Of a stretch of 64,000 nucleotides of DNA, positions 39,811 to 49,304 are shown one piece after another. The stretch covers positions 848,597-912,596 of the forward strand of contig CAJNDS010002790.1 of the NCBI GenBank assembly GCA_905221605.1. The letters run 5' to 3'. This DNA comes from Symbiodinium natans. Taxonomy: Eukaryota; Sar; Dinophyceae; Suessiales; Symbiodiniaceae. Within the stretch, counting starts at the first letter, position 1; every line of letters starts with the position of its first letter. Under the pieces are notes generated by a model that did not search any database, had not been told where the DNA came from, and saw only the letters and a program-made list of their open reading frames with translations. A program made the position numbers and the translations under genes.

Positions 39811-42763
39811 TGGTACGAAGATATTGGATGGTCTTCCGGTGAAGAAGGGCCATCAGCACTTGCTTACCAAAGGCCTTCTGAATCGGATTTATTGGAAGGT
39901 TGCTGTCGGCAAGTTGCCTGTGGGGCAAAAGGACTGTCAGAAGGGGTCCAATAAAATGGATCGAAATTTGGTTATTAGCATGTCATCCGAAGGTGCAAGC
40001 GAACAGGATTTGAACCTGGCACTGGTGGACGATGCTGATCAGTCAATGGATGATGGTACATTGGTGGTTACGGCGTATGACCCACGAACGGTGATTCAGT
40101 CGCCAACAACTGATTGGGTTACGCGTCGCGGTTTGACCGATCGTGCCATCTGGCCGGCAATAGCGACTGCAGCGCAGAGGATATGTGCTGAAATGGTTCA
40201 AGTGGATGAACTGAATGCCCAGTTGGAGACTGGGAGACTCCTTTTTCAAAGGAGAGATCAAGGACATTATGGAGATTTGCATCATTCGTTCCATGAAGAT
40301 CCGTGCTTGCCGGTGGTGGGAAATTATCCTCTTTCGGTGATGGGTGCATTGCTATCTCCTGGCCTGGAAAGGGAATTCAGAAATACTGAAAAGTTTGGAA
40401 CTGCTATGGAGGCAAGAGCCTACGATTGGAGTCGCAGTCCAGGCATGGAAGTACATGTTGAACTTATGGCGAGGGTAGCCAACCTGGTTGCTCCGTTCCT
40501 TACCCTAGGAGGCCAAGGGTTGGTGGTGAATTCAGAATTTCTCTGGCAGCGCGGGAGGAACCAAATGATGGAGTTCCTTCAGGCGGCGACTTGTGCTGAT
40601 CAATTGGAGGTTCTCTGGAAAAGGATGGACGACGATGCTGATGAGGAAGTGGATCCTTCAGGGATGGTGCTGGAGATCCCCGAACAGCAAGATGCGGTAT
40701 TTGAGCAAGGGATCAATGAATCCCCTATTCCCATCGAAGATGCTGGAAGTGAGACAATTGGTGACACTGGAAGTGATGGCAAAGCGCCAGAAGTTTCTCC
40801 AGAAGAGGAGACATCCAGTGGTTCGTCAAGGTTGGCTGGCACCAGAATGTTCTTGTGGTCGGTGTATTCTCGTGTCGCTTCCAACTGGGATTTCTCTATG
40901 CAGGACCGCGCTACGGGTAGGATCTTTGACAGCACGAAGGGGTATCCTGGTGAAGGACCGGACAATGGTGACGATTTTTCCTCTAAGAGGAACTTACCCT
41001 GGATCTCTGAAGATTACCTCGACGAAGTGGTGTCAAAAAAGATGGAAAGGTCTTCAGATATGGATGGGTTGAATGGGTTTGTTCCGGAAAGTGAGGGACA
41101 GTCGGAAAGGGTAGAGGTGGAGAATGTTACTGCCTCTAGAATTCTTATGGCTCTTTGGAAAAAGGGATATAGAGCTGGGTATAGGAGGTTGTGTCGTTCA
41201 AATGTATCTGGACCCAAGGTTGGAGCAATGAATCGTCCAATCAAAAAGGTGCGGAAGATCGGCACTAGAAAGGCCTTCTTGAAAACGTTCAATGTTTTTG
41301 GATCGTCTCAGAATGGCTCAGGAGCTGGTGGGAAACCAATCATGAAGGTGATAGGACCAAGGCCAGGTTTTCCAGCTGTTCTTGATGCATCAAACATTGA
41401 TAGCACCTTGGGTAAAAAAGGTAGTTCTCCAGATCATGGCAATGTCCATGTAGTGCGGGATTGTTCGATGGACCATCTTGAAGCAGAACGTTTGTCAAAA
41501 AGGAGACAAGGTATCTGCTATTGGTTTGCAAAAGGGAACAATCGCTGCAAGTTTGCTGAGAACTGCAAATTTATTCATTCCAATGATGATGTGGTGCTAC
41601 AATCGTATTGGTGCAAATATTATGTGGCTGGGAGACACTGCTACGCTGGAGAGGACTGCAAGTTCTCTCACGACGCAACTGGTGTAAGGTGTATCCAGTT
41701 TGCTCAGTCTGGGAAGTGCCGTCATGAGGACAGGTGTGTCTTTGAACATGGTGATCCGCTGGATGAACAGAGGCCAAGGTCTCCAAGGACGCCCCCAAGG
41801 GATGGTCCGCGGAGGAGTACTGGTACAAGAAGTGGAGGAAAGGAAATTTCTCCTGAACGGTATGATGAAGATGATGAGGATTTGATGGGGTACGACGACG
41901 ACACCAGCATGATAGAATTGCTGATGGAGGCAATTTCTTACATGTCTGATGGTAAGTCAGATTTGGCCCGCGCGGAAGCGGATCCGGTGTTTAAACTTTT
42001 AAAGTTCAATGGAGATGCTGACCAAATGGACGCAGAATGGTGTTCATGGACTACTGGCATGCTGTCTTCATTGGAACTTCACGAGGTAGTGAAGTCATAT
42101 GAGATTCCACTGGTGGAGGTTGAAGAGTGGATCGATGATTTGAGGATATGGTTCCAGCGAGCCAATATGAAAGAAGAGAGAGATCCAAAAAGGGACAAAA
42201 AGAGGTCCCTAGAACGGGAGTCCAGTAAGGATATTCCTGCCAAAAAGGAGGTGGTTGGAACTTCGGAGACGGATGTTGCCGTTGAAGAAGAGGTGAAAAA
42301 GGCCAAAAAGAAGAGGAAAACTGCTGCAAGTGAGGATCCATACACTCTTCTGGTTCCAAAGACGAAGAAGATGCCGGTGAACATTGAGAAGGGTGGATCA
42401 TCATCCAATGCGGTGGTATCTGGAGGGGAAAAGGCCTCTTCGAGAATGCGCACCAAGGCAAGCGTCTCGGGAAAGACGAAAAAGAAAGAGAAAAGTCAAA
42501 GCCCCAAGAAGGAAGAGGTGGTAGTGGTGGAAGGTCCTGAAGAAAAGGATCGTCCTTCTGAAGTGGATGCGCAGTCATCTACCACTGTTGATGCAGAACT
42601 GGGACAATCCTGCCAAGCAATTGAGGACGCGAAGAGAGAGGGGTTGGTATCCTCAATTCAAAGGTGTGTGCAAGATCCTGTTCTTACAGTGTCGGACCTG
42701 GAGCACGTTTTGCTGCGACTTCACCTAAGCATCGATGCCCATCGGAAGAAGAAGAAGGGATGA
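39710..42763 (+). CDS. Element frame 5: large protein with three tandem CCCH fingers, 1017 codons
   Basis: It opens at ATG 39710, although meaningful text may start near 39790. Residues 130-300 form a globular-looking region (WPAIATAAQRICAEMVQVDE and onward) that I cannot assign. It has no YxDD, so I do not call it a reverse transcriptase. Three CCCH fingers are tightly spaced: C603-x9-C613-x5-C619-x3-H623, C635-x8-C644-x5-C650-x3-H654 and C661-x8-C670-x5-C676-x3-H680. This resembles RNA-binding CCCH clusters of polyadenylation or mRNA-stability factors. A basic Lys-rich tract (KKAKKKRKTAAS) and a C-terminal HRKKKKG follow. TGA is at 42761-42763. Confidence 0.75.
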   Translation: MWLDRRRRWKEQYKFLARRLTKKKEKVGAMNSVDGTKILDGLPVKKGHQHLLTKGLLNRIYWKVAVGKLPVGQKDCQKGSNKMDRNLVISMSSEGASEQDLNLALVDDADQSMDDGTLVVTAYDPRTVIQSPTTDWVTRRGLTDRAIWPAIATAAQRICAEMVQVDELNAQLETGRLLFQRRDQGHYGDLHHSFHEDPCLPVVGNYPLSVMGALLSPGLEREFRNTEKFGTAMEARAYDWSRSPGMEVHVELMARVANLVAPFLTLGGQGLVVNSEFLWQRGRNQMMEFLQAATCADQLEVLWKRMDDDADEEVDPSGMVLEIPEQQDAVFEQGINESPIPIEDAGSETIGDTGSDGKAPEVSPEEETSSGSSRLAGTRMFLWSVYSRVASNWDFSMQDRATGRIFDSTKGYPGEGPDNGDDFSSKRNLPWISEDYLDEVVSKKMERSSDMDGLNGFVPESEGQSERVEVENVTASRILMALWKKGYRAGYRRLCRSNVSGPKVGAMNRPIKKVRKIGTRKAFLKTFNVFGSSQNGSGAGGKPIMKVIGPRPGFPAVLDASNIDSTLGKKGSSPDHGNVHVVRDCSMDHLEAERLSKRRQGICYWFAKGNNRCKFAENCKFIHSNDDVVLQSYWCKYYVAGRHCYAGEDCKFSHDATGVRCIQFAQSGKCRHEDRCVFEHGDPLDEQRPRSPRTPPRDGPRRSTGTRSGGKEISPERYDEDDEDLMGYDDDTSMIELLMEAISYMSDGKSDLARAEADPVFKLLKFNGDADQMDAEWCSWTTGMLSSLELHEVVKSYEIPLVEVEEWIDDLRIWFQRANMKEERDPKRDKKRSLERESSKDIPAKKEVVGTSETDVAVEEEVKKAKKKRKTAASEDPYTLLVPKTKKMPVNIEKGGSSSNAVVSGGEKASSRMRTKASVSGKTKKKEKSQSPKKEEVVVVEGPEEKDRPSEVDAQSSTTVDAELGQSCQAIEDAKREGLVSSIQRCVQDPVLTVSDLEHVLLRLHLSIDAHRKKKKG

Positions 42764-43138
42764 CTGGATGGTATTGATGAGGGACTAGGTTTTTCTCTTT
42801 CTGAAGACAAGTGCGCTGGAACAGCCAATGTGCTGAAAGTATGGTGGTTACTATTAAGGGTATGGAAATCCCTGATAGTAGAGAGTGTACAGCTTTTTGC
42901 GTAGCGAAGACCACGGTTCGTGGTGAAGAAGGCTGAGAGTCTTCAATGACAAGAGAATCATGGTGGTAAAAAGATTCTCTATGGTAAAAGGTGTTTAGCC
43001 AATGTGCTATAAATTCGTCCTGGATGACGTAAAACCATAACTTGCATTCCAAGCAGCTGGCTGCTGCCTTAATGGCAGTTTTTGGCCAAAAGTCTGCACC
43101 TCCAGTTTGTGTCCCAGGAAATCCTAGGACAGGGGGAG
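42764..43138 (+). other. 3' untranslated region and polypurine tract of the element
   Basis: These 375 bases have no long frame. The stretch ends in AGGACAGGGGGAG (43126-43138), a purine tract directly against the 3' LTR, as needed to prime plus-strand DNA synthesis. Confidence 0.7.
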
Positions 43139-43403
43139 TGCGGAGCTGCAGTTTGTATTGAGGAAAGGAGTTGGTGTTGAAGGAAAAGGGGTCAATGAAC
43201 CCGATAACCTTTCTGGCTCAAGGATGGCCAGCCCGTCCAGTGAAAAGTTTTTGCGCTTGGGTTTGGGTAGTAGGAACCTTGGGTTTCCTTGCCCTTCCCT
43301 TTTCATATACCTTAATCCCGTCTTGGTGTGGTTCGGTTCAGGGAGTTCATTTAGGCAGCCAAGGGTTGAGACTCTTCCTTTTCCCCTTTCGGTTGCCCCC
43401 GTA
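43139..43403 (+). repeat. 3' LTR, 265 bp
   Basis: By eye it matches the 5' LTR at every base, including the spliced-leader-like segment at 43200-43222. It is followed by TCGGG. Confidence 0.9.
43200..43222 (+). promoter_or_regulatory. Spliced-leader-like sequence inside 3' LTR
   Basis: It is identical to 34668-34690, as expected from LTR duplication during reverse transcription. Confidence 0.55.
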
Positions 43404-43408
43404 TCGGG
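43404..43408. repeat. Target site duplication (right), TCGGG
   Basis: It matches 34602-34606 and continues into GTTTAGGG matrix, re-creating the interrupted heptamer array. Confidence 0.85.
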
Positions 43409-43550
43409 TTTAGGGTTTAGGGTTTAGGGATATGGTGCTGGACAGGAGCGACACGAGGCTTCGGACAGGGAGCGTGAGGCCGGGCGGGCAACCTGTGACT
43501 TTTGATGCAGGTGGATTGCCAAGCGCGTCGATGTCTTCGCGGGTTTAGGG

Positions 43551-43569
43551 GGGGGGGGGGGGGGGGGGG
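43551..43569. repeat. Poly-G tract
   Basis: A run of nearly 20 G with TTTAGGG on both sides. Confidence 0.9.
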
Positions 43570-43896
43570 TGGGGTTTAGGGTTCAGGGTCAAGTTCCTAG
43601 ACTTTGTGCGAACAAGCCGTAAAAAATCGATATCTTCGGGGGGGAGGGGGTTGGGGGTCAACTTCTCGTTGCACCTCGTAATCTCGTTGTACCTCGTAAT
43701 TATGTTCTAGATAGCATGCTGCCTCGCTGTTCGCGACTCAGAGAGCACACGAAGCCCTGCAAAGAGAGCTTCTTGAGTTCTGTGCTGTTCTTTAGGCCCC
43801 GGAAAGTCCTCGTCCCTCCTGTGCAAGCCACATTGACCCGTCTGTGCAAGCGCTAGAAATCCAAAACCTGAGCCGAGTCTCAACTGATTCCATCGA

Positions 43897-43985
43897 AATT
43901 CGGGGTACCATATTTGCATCCTTATTATGAGGGATCCTAGTATAGAGGGGTCCATTTTAGCGCTCCCCTATTCTCGTAAACCCCC
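43897..43985. repeat. Family C dispersed repeat, copy 3
   Basis: TTCGGGGTACC...TATGAGGGATCCTAGTATA then CCTATTCTCGTAAACCCCC. It is in the opposite orientation to copies 1 and 2 over part of its length. Confidence 0.6.
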
Positions 43986-43993
43986 ATGGCCAG

Positions 43994-44083
43994 AAGGAGC
44001 CTGAGAGGAAGAAAAAGAAGAAGAAACCCAAGCCGGAGAACCTCGTTGAGGAGGCGTTGGGAGCTGCTGAAAGGCTACCCTAA
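43994..44083 (+). CDS. Polybasic exon series, member a
   Basis: After ATGGCCAG the frame reads KEPERKKKKKKPKPENLVEE then ALGAAERLP and TAA. The TAA falls inside a CCCTAAA heptamer, so the true exon may end earlier at GAAAG/GCTACC (GC donor). It shares EPERKKKKK with the exon at 44190, so the two look like duplicated exons. The role is unknown. The basic block could be a nuclear or nucleolar signal. Confidence 0.5.
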   Translation, partial: KEPERKKKKKKPKPENLVEEALGAAERLP

Positions 44084-44189
44084 ACACATCCTACACCCTA
44101 CACCTCCCTGAACTACCCTAAGCTCCTCTAAGCTGCCCTAAACTACCCTTTAAGAGCTCCAGAATTCTCCCAAGCAGCTTGGGACCCAG

Positions 44190-44243
44190 GAGCCGGAGAG
44201 GAAGAAAAAGAAGAAGCACAAGACTGAAAGGCACATGGACGAG
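44190..44243 (+). CDS. Polybasic exon series, member b
   Basis: After GGGACCCAG the frame reads EPERKKKKKHKTERHMDE. The first 33 bases are nearly identical to member a (GAGCC-GAGAGGAAGAAAAAGA). A GAG/GTTCGG donor is possible. Confidence 0.5.
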
Positions 44244-44539
44244 GTTCGGCGGAGAGGGTCGCATGGGGCACAGCGCCTCTGTTGAACTGCAAACCCTGAA
44301 ACCAGAAAACCCTTCTGCGGCCAGGCCCAGTGCTTGGTCCAGGGTGTTAGTCTGTGTAAGCCCCAGGAGGTTAGCAGTCGAGTAGCTTTTATAGTTTTTG
44401 TTTGTGTGTAGGTTTTGGTGCCGTAAGAATATTTCTTGCGGCACACCTCCTCTCCGGACAGTCTCAACATAGCCCGAATCGGTTTCGACTGGGCGCAGTG
44501 AGCACAAGTGCAACATAGGGTCCTGACCCTTGTCCCCAG

Positions 44540-44620
44540 AAAGAAGCTGACCAGTCGAACTTGTCTGAAGCCGCGCAGTCAGTGCATTCTACATCGCCTC
44601 GCCCTCACCAGAGCACACAG
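44540..44620 (+). CDS. Internal exon with good splice signals, Ser/Gln-rich
   Basis: Acceptor CCTTGTCCCCAG and donor CACAG/GTACTA enclose exactly 27 codons: KEADQSNLSEAAQSVHSTSP then RPHQSTQ. It lies between polybasic members b and c on the same strand, so it may be part of the same gene. Confidence 0.55.
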
Positions 44621-44825
44621 GTACTAGTTTCAGAAGCCATCCAAGGAATGCTTAATTCAGGAACTCTAGGTTACAAACCTGTAAAGCAAGCCTAAAGTGC
44701 CAATGAAGCCTATAAACCCTACCCTCCCCCTCAAGCTTGCCCTTTCCCCTTGTTTGGTTTCAAGGTTCCCTTTTACACCAACCAACACCCATTTTGGGCC
44801 CTTGTGGTCCTACTGGGCTACCAAG

Positions 44826-44864
44826 GAAGAAAAGCGAAGCCCCCCTAAGCCACCCGAAAGTGCG
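44826..44864 (+). CDS. Micro-exon, basic Pro-rich
   Basis: CTACCAAG and GTGAGG flank 13 codons reading EEKRSPPKPPESA. The length is divisible by three, as for the exon at 44540. The downstream frame also continues RSARERSSCSQRSQVA to a stop if unspliced. Confidence 0.45.
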
Positions 44865-45371
44865 GTGAGGAGTGCCAGGGAGAGGAGCTCGTGCTCGCAG
44901 AGGAGTCAAGTTGCTTAAGTCACTGGCCCTCCATAAGATATTTACGCTTATGGGGTTTATGACAGGGTTTCAAAGGGCGTCTGGACTTTCCAGAATTTCT
45001 AGGATTTCTGGGGTTTCTAGGGTTTAGAAGGTTTACAGGGCTTATAGGGTTTTTAAGGCTGTTTATGGTTTAGAGGGTGTACAGGGTGTAATATGGGGTT
45101 AATAGGGTTTATAGGGTTTACAGGGTTTAAAGGGTTTAGGGTTCTTGAGGGAAACTCCGGGGGATCTTTGATCAACTCTGACATCAAAAATGCGCCAAGA
45201 ACCTTACACCCTAGCCTCTAGCGATTTAGGCCTAGACATGGGTCCAGGCCTTGTGGGCTTTAGCCATGTAAGACGTAGAACTCTGAGCCCTTTTGCAGCT
45301 TGTTGGTTTCATGCAGGCAGGCCGGAGAAGTCTGGAATTCATTTTTCTGTCTGCTCGTGTTGAGATGTTCA

Positions 45372-45480
45372 TTGGGAATGTTTCCCCTTATACTAACAGT
45401 CCGGAGTCCTTAATCGGGATTATAGAACCCCTATTATCATCCCTAGTAAGGAGCTGTTAGTCTAAGGGGGAACATCCCAA
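45372..45480. repeat. Foldback family A copy
   Basis: TTGGGAATGTTTCCCCTTAT pairs with TAAGGGGGAACATCCCAA. Both AACAGTCC-type inner arms are recognisable. Confidence 0.85.
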
Positions 45481-45554
45481 CCCCGAACTCTAAAGCCCTC
45501 TTAAGCCCTAACTTCCAAAGTAGCCTGTAGCTCTGAGTGTAGTGTCACGGGCCC

Positions 45555-45660
45555 TTGATATGGTCCCGTAAAGGGTTCTGATGTATGGGCCCTGAGTTTT
45601 TACCGGGTATATGAAGTGTGTATAAATAGCACCCTTTTAAAGGCCCATACTACGGGACCG
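45555..45660. repeat. Foldback repeat with GGTCCCGTA arms
   Basis: GGTCCCGTA...TATGGGCC on the left pairs with GGCCCATACTACGGGACC on the right, about 100 bases apart. Only one copy was seen. Confidence 0.6.
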
Positions 45661-45686
45661 TGTAACTACCCTTAGAGTAGCCCGAA

Positions 45687-45750
45687 GCCTTCACGGAGGA
45701 GCCCATGAAGAGGAAGAAGAAGAAAAAGCAGAAGACCGACCTCATCGACG
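45687..45750 (+). CDS. Polybasic exon series, member c
   Basis: The frame reads TEEPMKRKKKKKQKTDLID and ends at GACG/GTGAGG, a good donor. The acceptor is uncertain (CCCGAAG). The EEP-x-x-RKKKKK layout matches members a, b and e. Confidence 0.5.
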
Positions 45751-46149
45751 GTGAGGACCACTGCCACCTACAAAGGAAGGAATTAGGGTTTAGGGTTTAG
45801 GGTTTGGGGTGTAGGGTTTTTGGGGTACACCATGCAGTTTCCAAACTTTTTGGGGTGCGATGGCACAGTGCTGGCACGCTGAATGTCGCAAGAGAAGTAG
45901 TGCAGCGAAACCCAAACCCAAGTTCTAAAAACCCTTTTCGAAGGATTCAGTACGGATTTGGGGCGCGTCGGGGTCGAGGTTGCCCCCCTAAGCCAAACGC
46001 CAGGAACTGGAAGCTGCGCCGCCCGCGCAGGAGGCCGGTTGTGGGTTTCGAGTTTGGAGTTCGGCGGAGCTTAGGGTTGAGGGTTTACCCTGAAGCCAAA
46101 GCACGTGAACCCCAAACCCGACAGCCGAAACGCCACACCCCCCAAAACA

Positions 46150-46315
46150 CCCAAATCCGCAAACCCCAAACCCCCAAAACACTCAAACCCCCAAAACACC
46201 CAAACCCCCAAACCCCCAAAACCCCAAACACCCAAACACCCAAAACCCCGAACCCTCAAAACCCCTAAACCCCCTAAACCCCCCTAAACCCCCTAAACCC
46301 TCAAACCCCCAAATT
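46150..46315. repeat. CCCAAAC/CCCTAAAC-type repeat tract
   Basis: Irregular CCCCCAAA and CACCCAAA units passing to CCCCTAAAC. Open on both strands only through low complexity. Confidence 0.85.
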
Positions 46316-46347
46316 ACCTGAAACCCGAAACCGGCTCGTGACGCCAG

Positions 46348-46395
46348 GCACCTCGACGGCGAAGAAAAGCCGCTGCCGAGGCCACCGATCGAGGG
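46348..46395 (+). CDS. Polybasic exon series, member d (diverged)
   Basis: After GACGCCAG the frame reads HLDGEEKPLPRPPIE. An alternative frame is Arg/Lys-rich (PRRRRKAAAEA). It has the same CGCCAG acceptor as members e and f. Confidence 0.35.
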
Positions 46396-46481
46396 GGGGA
46401 GGGTTTAGGGCTTATAGGGTTTAGGGTTCAGGGTTTAGGGTTTAGGGTTTAGGATTTAGGAGGGCGGGGGGGGGGGGGGGG

Positions 46482-46548
46482 GTCCCTTTCTACGTACAGT
46501 TTTTTATGGGGTTATACCTACTAAGTAAGGGTAGTTGCTATCCCCCCT
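46482..46548. repeat. Family E repeat, copy 1, after poly-G
   Basis: ACAGTTTTTTATGGGGTTAT then ACCTACTAAGTAAGGGTAGT. The core is shared with 55210. A run of about 16 G precedes it. Confidence 0.6.
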
Positions 46549-46940
46549 ACCCGCCTGTGGTTCGTGGTCCATGGGTTTAGGGTCAGGCGGAAAAGTGCTT
46601 GGGGTTTTGAATGTGCTCTCCGTGGTTCATGGTGGGGGTAGGGGTTTAGGGCTATTTTGGGTTCGGGGTTTAGGGTCCCGCCTGGTGGTTCGTGGTGGGT
46701 TTACGTTTCAGGGTTTGGTGGTCAGGGTTCAGGTGGTTAAAGTTTCGGGCTGCCCCTCTTCCCTTCCTTGGTTCAAGGTGGGTTTAGGTGTTCGGGACTA
46801 GATTAAGGGCTGATGATTTTGATTACGGTTTCCCTCGCACCCCCTGTGGTTCGTGATGGTTTAGGGTTGAACTGTCAGGGTTTAGGGGGGTGGGGGAGAA
46901 CTCTGAGGAGCCCTCAAATTCTGTCATCCTTAAATCTTAG

Positions 46941-47031
46941 GATTGTTCCCCTTATACTAAAATGGTTTAGGGTGTAGGGCTTAGGCTTCAGGATGTAGCG
47001 GTCCTTAGTCGGGATTGTAGTAGGGGGTCAC
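46941..47031. repeat. Foldback family A half-copy interrupted by telomere-like DNA
   Basis: GTTCCCCTTATACTAA stops at the point where intact copies continue CAGTCCTTAATAGGG. That continuation resumes at 46999 as CGGTCCTTAGTCGGGATT. The 38 bases between (46961-46998) are TTTAGGG-like. The right half of the foldback is absent. Confidence 0.65.
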
Positions 47032-47129
47032 CCACAAGAGATCTGGACCTCCAAGAGTGCTAACCCTGGGCCGAATGAACCCGAAACCCTAAACCTTAAA
47101 CCCGAAACCCTGAGCCCTCATCTCGCCAG

Positions 47130-47183
47130 GAGGAGCCACAAGCGGAGCGGAAGCCCCGGAGGAAGAAGGCGGCCAGCAACAAG
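47130..47183 (+). CDS. Polybasic exon series, member e
   Basis: After TCTCGCCAG the frame reads EEPQAERKPRRKKAASNK, directly followed by TAAGG. If spliced, AA/GTAAGG is a strong donor. If not, TAA terminates the frame. The EEPxxERK start aligns with members a-c. Confidence 0.5.
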
Positions 47184-47439
47184 TAAGGAAAACTCGAAAG
47201 ATAAAGCAAGGAAAGGAAACCCTAAACCCGCAAAGGTCAAGACGAGGGTGGAGGGCAATCCGGGGTGGGGCTCAACAAGTCGGGGCACTTTTTGTACCAG
47301 CGCGCTAAACCCTAACGTAAGAACCCTTTTCACAGATCCAGGAACCCCGCCTCCGAGCATGGCCCGAGGACTATCGGGGTCCGAGGCGTAGGAGTTTTAT
47401 GTTGGGCTGAAAGGGTTCAGGGCTTCTTGGGGGTTTAGG

Positions 47440-47520
47440 GTTTGGGGCAGTTTAGGGTTTAGGGTTTGGGGTTTGGGGTTTAGGGTTTAGGGTTTAGGGT
47501 TTAGGGTTTAGGGTTTAGGG
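47440..47520. repeat. GGGTTTA tandem block
   Basis: About ten GGGTTTA/GGGTTTG heptamers. Confidence 0.9.
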
Positions 47521-48500
47521 TGGAGGGGTTTAGCCGTAGGATCTTGTTGCGCTTCAAGAAGGCTTCAAGGTTCAAAGCCTTTTGGGGTTTCAAGGATTTA
47601 GGGGTTTCAGGGCGTATGGGGCTCAGGGTTTTTCAGGGCGTAGCGAAGTTCAGGGCAATGTGGGGTTTAGGATTTAGGGTGCTTGTGGGTTTAGGGCTTG
47701 CGGTTTTACAAGCTCGCAGCAGGCGGAGTCCCAACCTATACACAAGCTCAGAAGCCATGCTAGCCGTGGATGGCAGGCCAAACGTTTCCATCAGCTAGGT
47801 CATGTTGGCTCGCCCATCTAAAGAGATTCAATGCCAATACAATACATCAGTCATCATTTGGCTCCTTTACGGCCCCACACGACCATGCTAAAACCGACTT
47901 GATAGTGAACACTTGGGCCGTGTTGGGTCTTTGTCACTATATGCTGTGTTCCTCTTATATAGGGCGTTTCGATGATCGTGCAATATGACCCTTCTGGGGT
48001 GGATACTAGCAAGCCAACAAGGGCATATACCAGCTGAATTCTTGAAACGCCACATCAGACACATCGCGGCAGGACGCAGAGGACGACCAGGAGGACCCAT
48101 AGGGTTTTGTGTTTTGAAGGTTTACAGTTGAGACCCCCGTAAACCTCATATAATATCCCTACAAGCCCTACTAAATTGCACTGCTACATTAAGAGGAGGA
48201 GATGGGCGCGACTTTTCATATTGCAATCCTGGTTCGAAACCATAGGCACATATTTTAGTAGTTTTGTCCCAGGATCATCTAGAGCATTTGGAAGCATCAA
48301 GATGGGTTTGGGGTTTAGGGTTTCAGCTTATTTTTGAAGGGGAAACCAGGCCCGTTAAAAATGTACTACATCTTCGACCAAGCGCCTGCCCTGACGGGCC
48401 TCCCATGCGCAATATGACTACTTGAAGGCTCAACCGAAAATTGTAGGATTTAGGGGTTTAGGGTTTGGGGTTTAGGACCCTAAACCTGTAAAAACGCCAG

Positions 48501-48546
48501 GAGCCTGAAGAGGAGGAGCCGGACGATCGCGAGGCCAGTGCAATGC
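48501..48546 (+). CDS. Polybasic exon series, member f (acidic variant)
   Basis: After AAACGCCAG the frame reads EPEEEEPDDREASAM. It starts with the same GAGCCTGA as member a but the lysine block is replaced by acidic residues. Confidence 0.4.
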
Positions 48547-48683
48547 CAGTGCCCCCCCCCCCTCCCCAATCCATTTCAACATGGTAGTTCCTGCCACCTA
48601 AACCCAAAACCCTGAGCCCTGAACCCTAAATCCTAAACCCTAAGCCCTAAACCCTCTGAGCCCTGAACCCTGAAAAATGGCAG

Positions 48684-48728
48684 GAGCGGCCCCACCGTCG
48701 GCGTCGAAAGCGGCGTGCCGATCGCGAG
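48684..48728 (+). CDS. Polybasic exon series, member g
   Basis: After ATGGCAG the frame reads ERPHRRRRKRRADRE, exactly 15 codons, then a GTGGCT donor. It is the arginine-rich version of the series, and the trailing DRE is shared with member f. Confidence 0.45.
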
Positions 48729-49116
48729 GTGGCTCTTTGGTGTTTGAAGGGAGGACCCCAAGTGGTGCGGGATTGTGATTTGGGTTGCCTTGTCCTTTTT
48801 GTTGGTAAGGGGGGGAGGGGGGGGGGGACTTAGGCCCTCTCAAGCACAAGCACACACACAATTTCATGGCACCAAATTGATGCCTTTTCATTTACGTTTG
48901 GTCCACGGGTTAGAGGTACCAAGGGTTTATTAGGAGGGGTTCAGATGTAGAATGCATAGTTCATGTTTTTTTGCGCGCGTTGGGTACTCGAGCAGTTTGT
49001 TCGGGGCTTGATTGGGTTGGAATAGAGTTTTTCACACTGGTTCAATGCATTTTCTGAAGCCTGACTGCTCAGAACATTCTGGTTTAGACTCTTCCGGTGC
49101 TGGGATTTGGGCGTTT

Positions 49117-49208
49117 ACGAATATTAAATAGGAGACCCCGAGATAGATCCCCAAATAGTAGGATACCCTTAGACCCCAATAAGGTACCCCTTATTTTCGG
49201 AAACCCCA
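49117..49208. repeat. Family C dispersed repeat, copy 4
   Basis: CCCCAAATAGTAGGATACCC, then CAATAAGGTACCCCTTATTT and TCGGAAACCCC. Confidence 0.7.
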
Positions 49209-49304
49209 TTTCTTTCGTTTTAGATGTTCTTTGCCTTGATGGCATGATATTTGTACGGCCTTTGGGAGTTTGCCAGCTTTCAGGGTTTCAAGGCACGTTG
49301 TTGA

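Larger units (their letters stand above)
34607..43403 (+). mobile_element. 8.8-kb non-autonomous LTR retroelement with RNA-binding-protein cargo
   Basis: Identical-looking 265-bp LTRs (34607-34871 and 43139-43403) start TGCGG and end CCGTA, and are flanked by a 5-bp TCGGG duplication. A purine tract abuts the 3' LTR and a weak primer-site-like sequence follows the 5' LTR, which is standard LTR-retroelement architecture. The interior of about 8.27 kb has five long overlapping + strand frames. None shows gag zinc knuckle, aspartic protease DTG/DSG, integrase HHCC/DDE or reverse transcriptase YxDD motifs that I can find. The frames instead carry WW, S1-like, MLLE and CCCH domains. The absence of LTR divergence implies recent insertion and mobilisation in trans by another element. 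Its base composition lacks the TTTAGGG matrix, unlike the flanks. Confidence 0.85.

Noticed and set aside
40100-40620. Possible reverse transcriptase in the globular region of element frame 5
   Set aside because: No YxDD, no LPQG and no other palm or finger motifs could be found. Left as an unassigned region.
42051-42578. Minus-strand 175-codon Pro/Ser-rich frame opposite the Lys/Glu-rich end of frame 5
   Set aside because: The composition is the direct antisense of the charged + strand tract, so it is a shadow frame.
48184-48262. Possible tRNA: GGTTCGAAACC B-box at about 48230
   Set aside because: Only three of five T-stem pairs form and there is no A-box or acceptor stem at the right distance. 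Treated as chance or a degraded SINE fragment.
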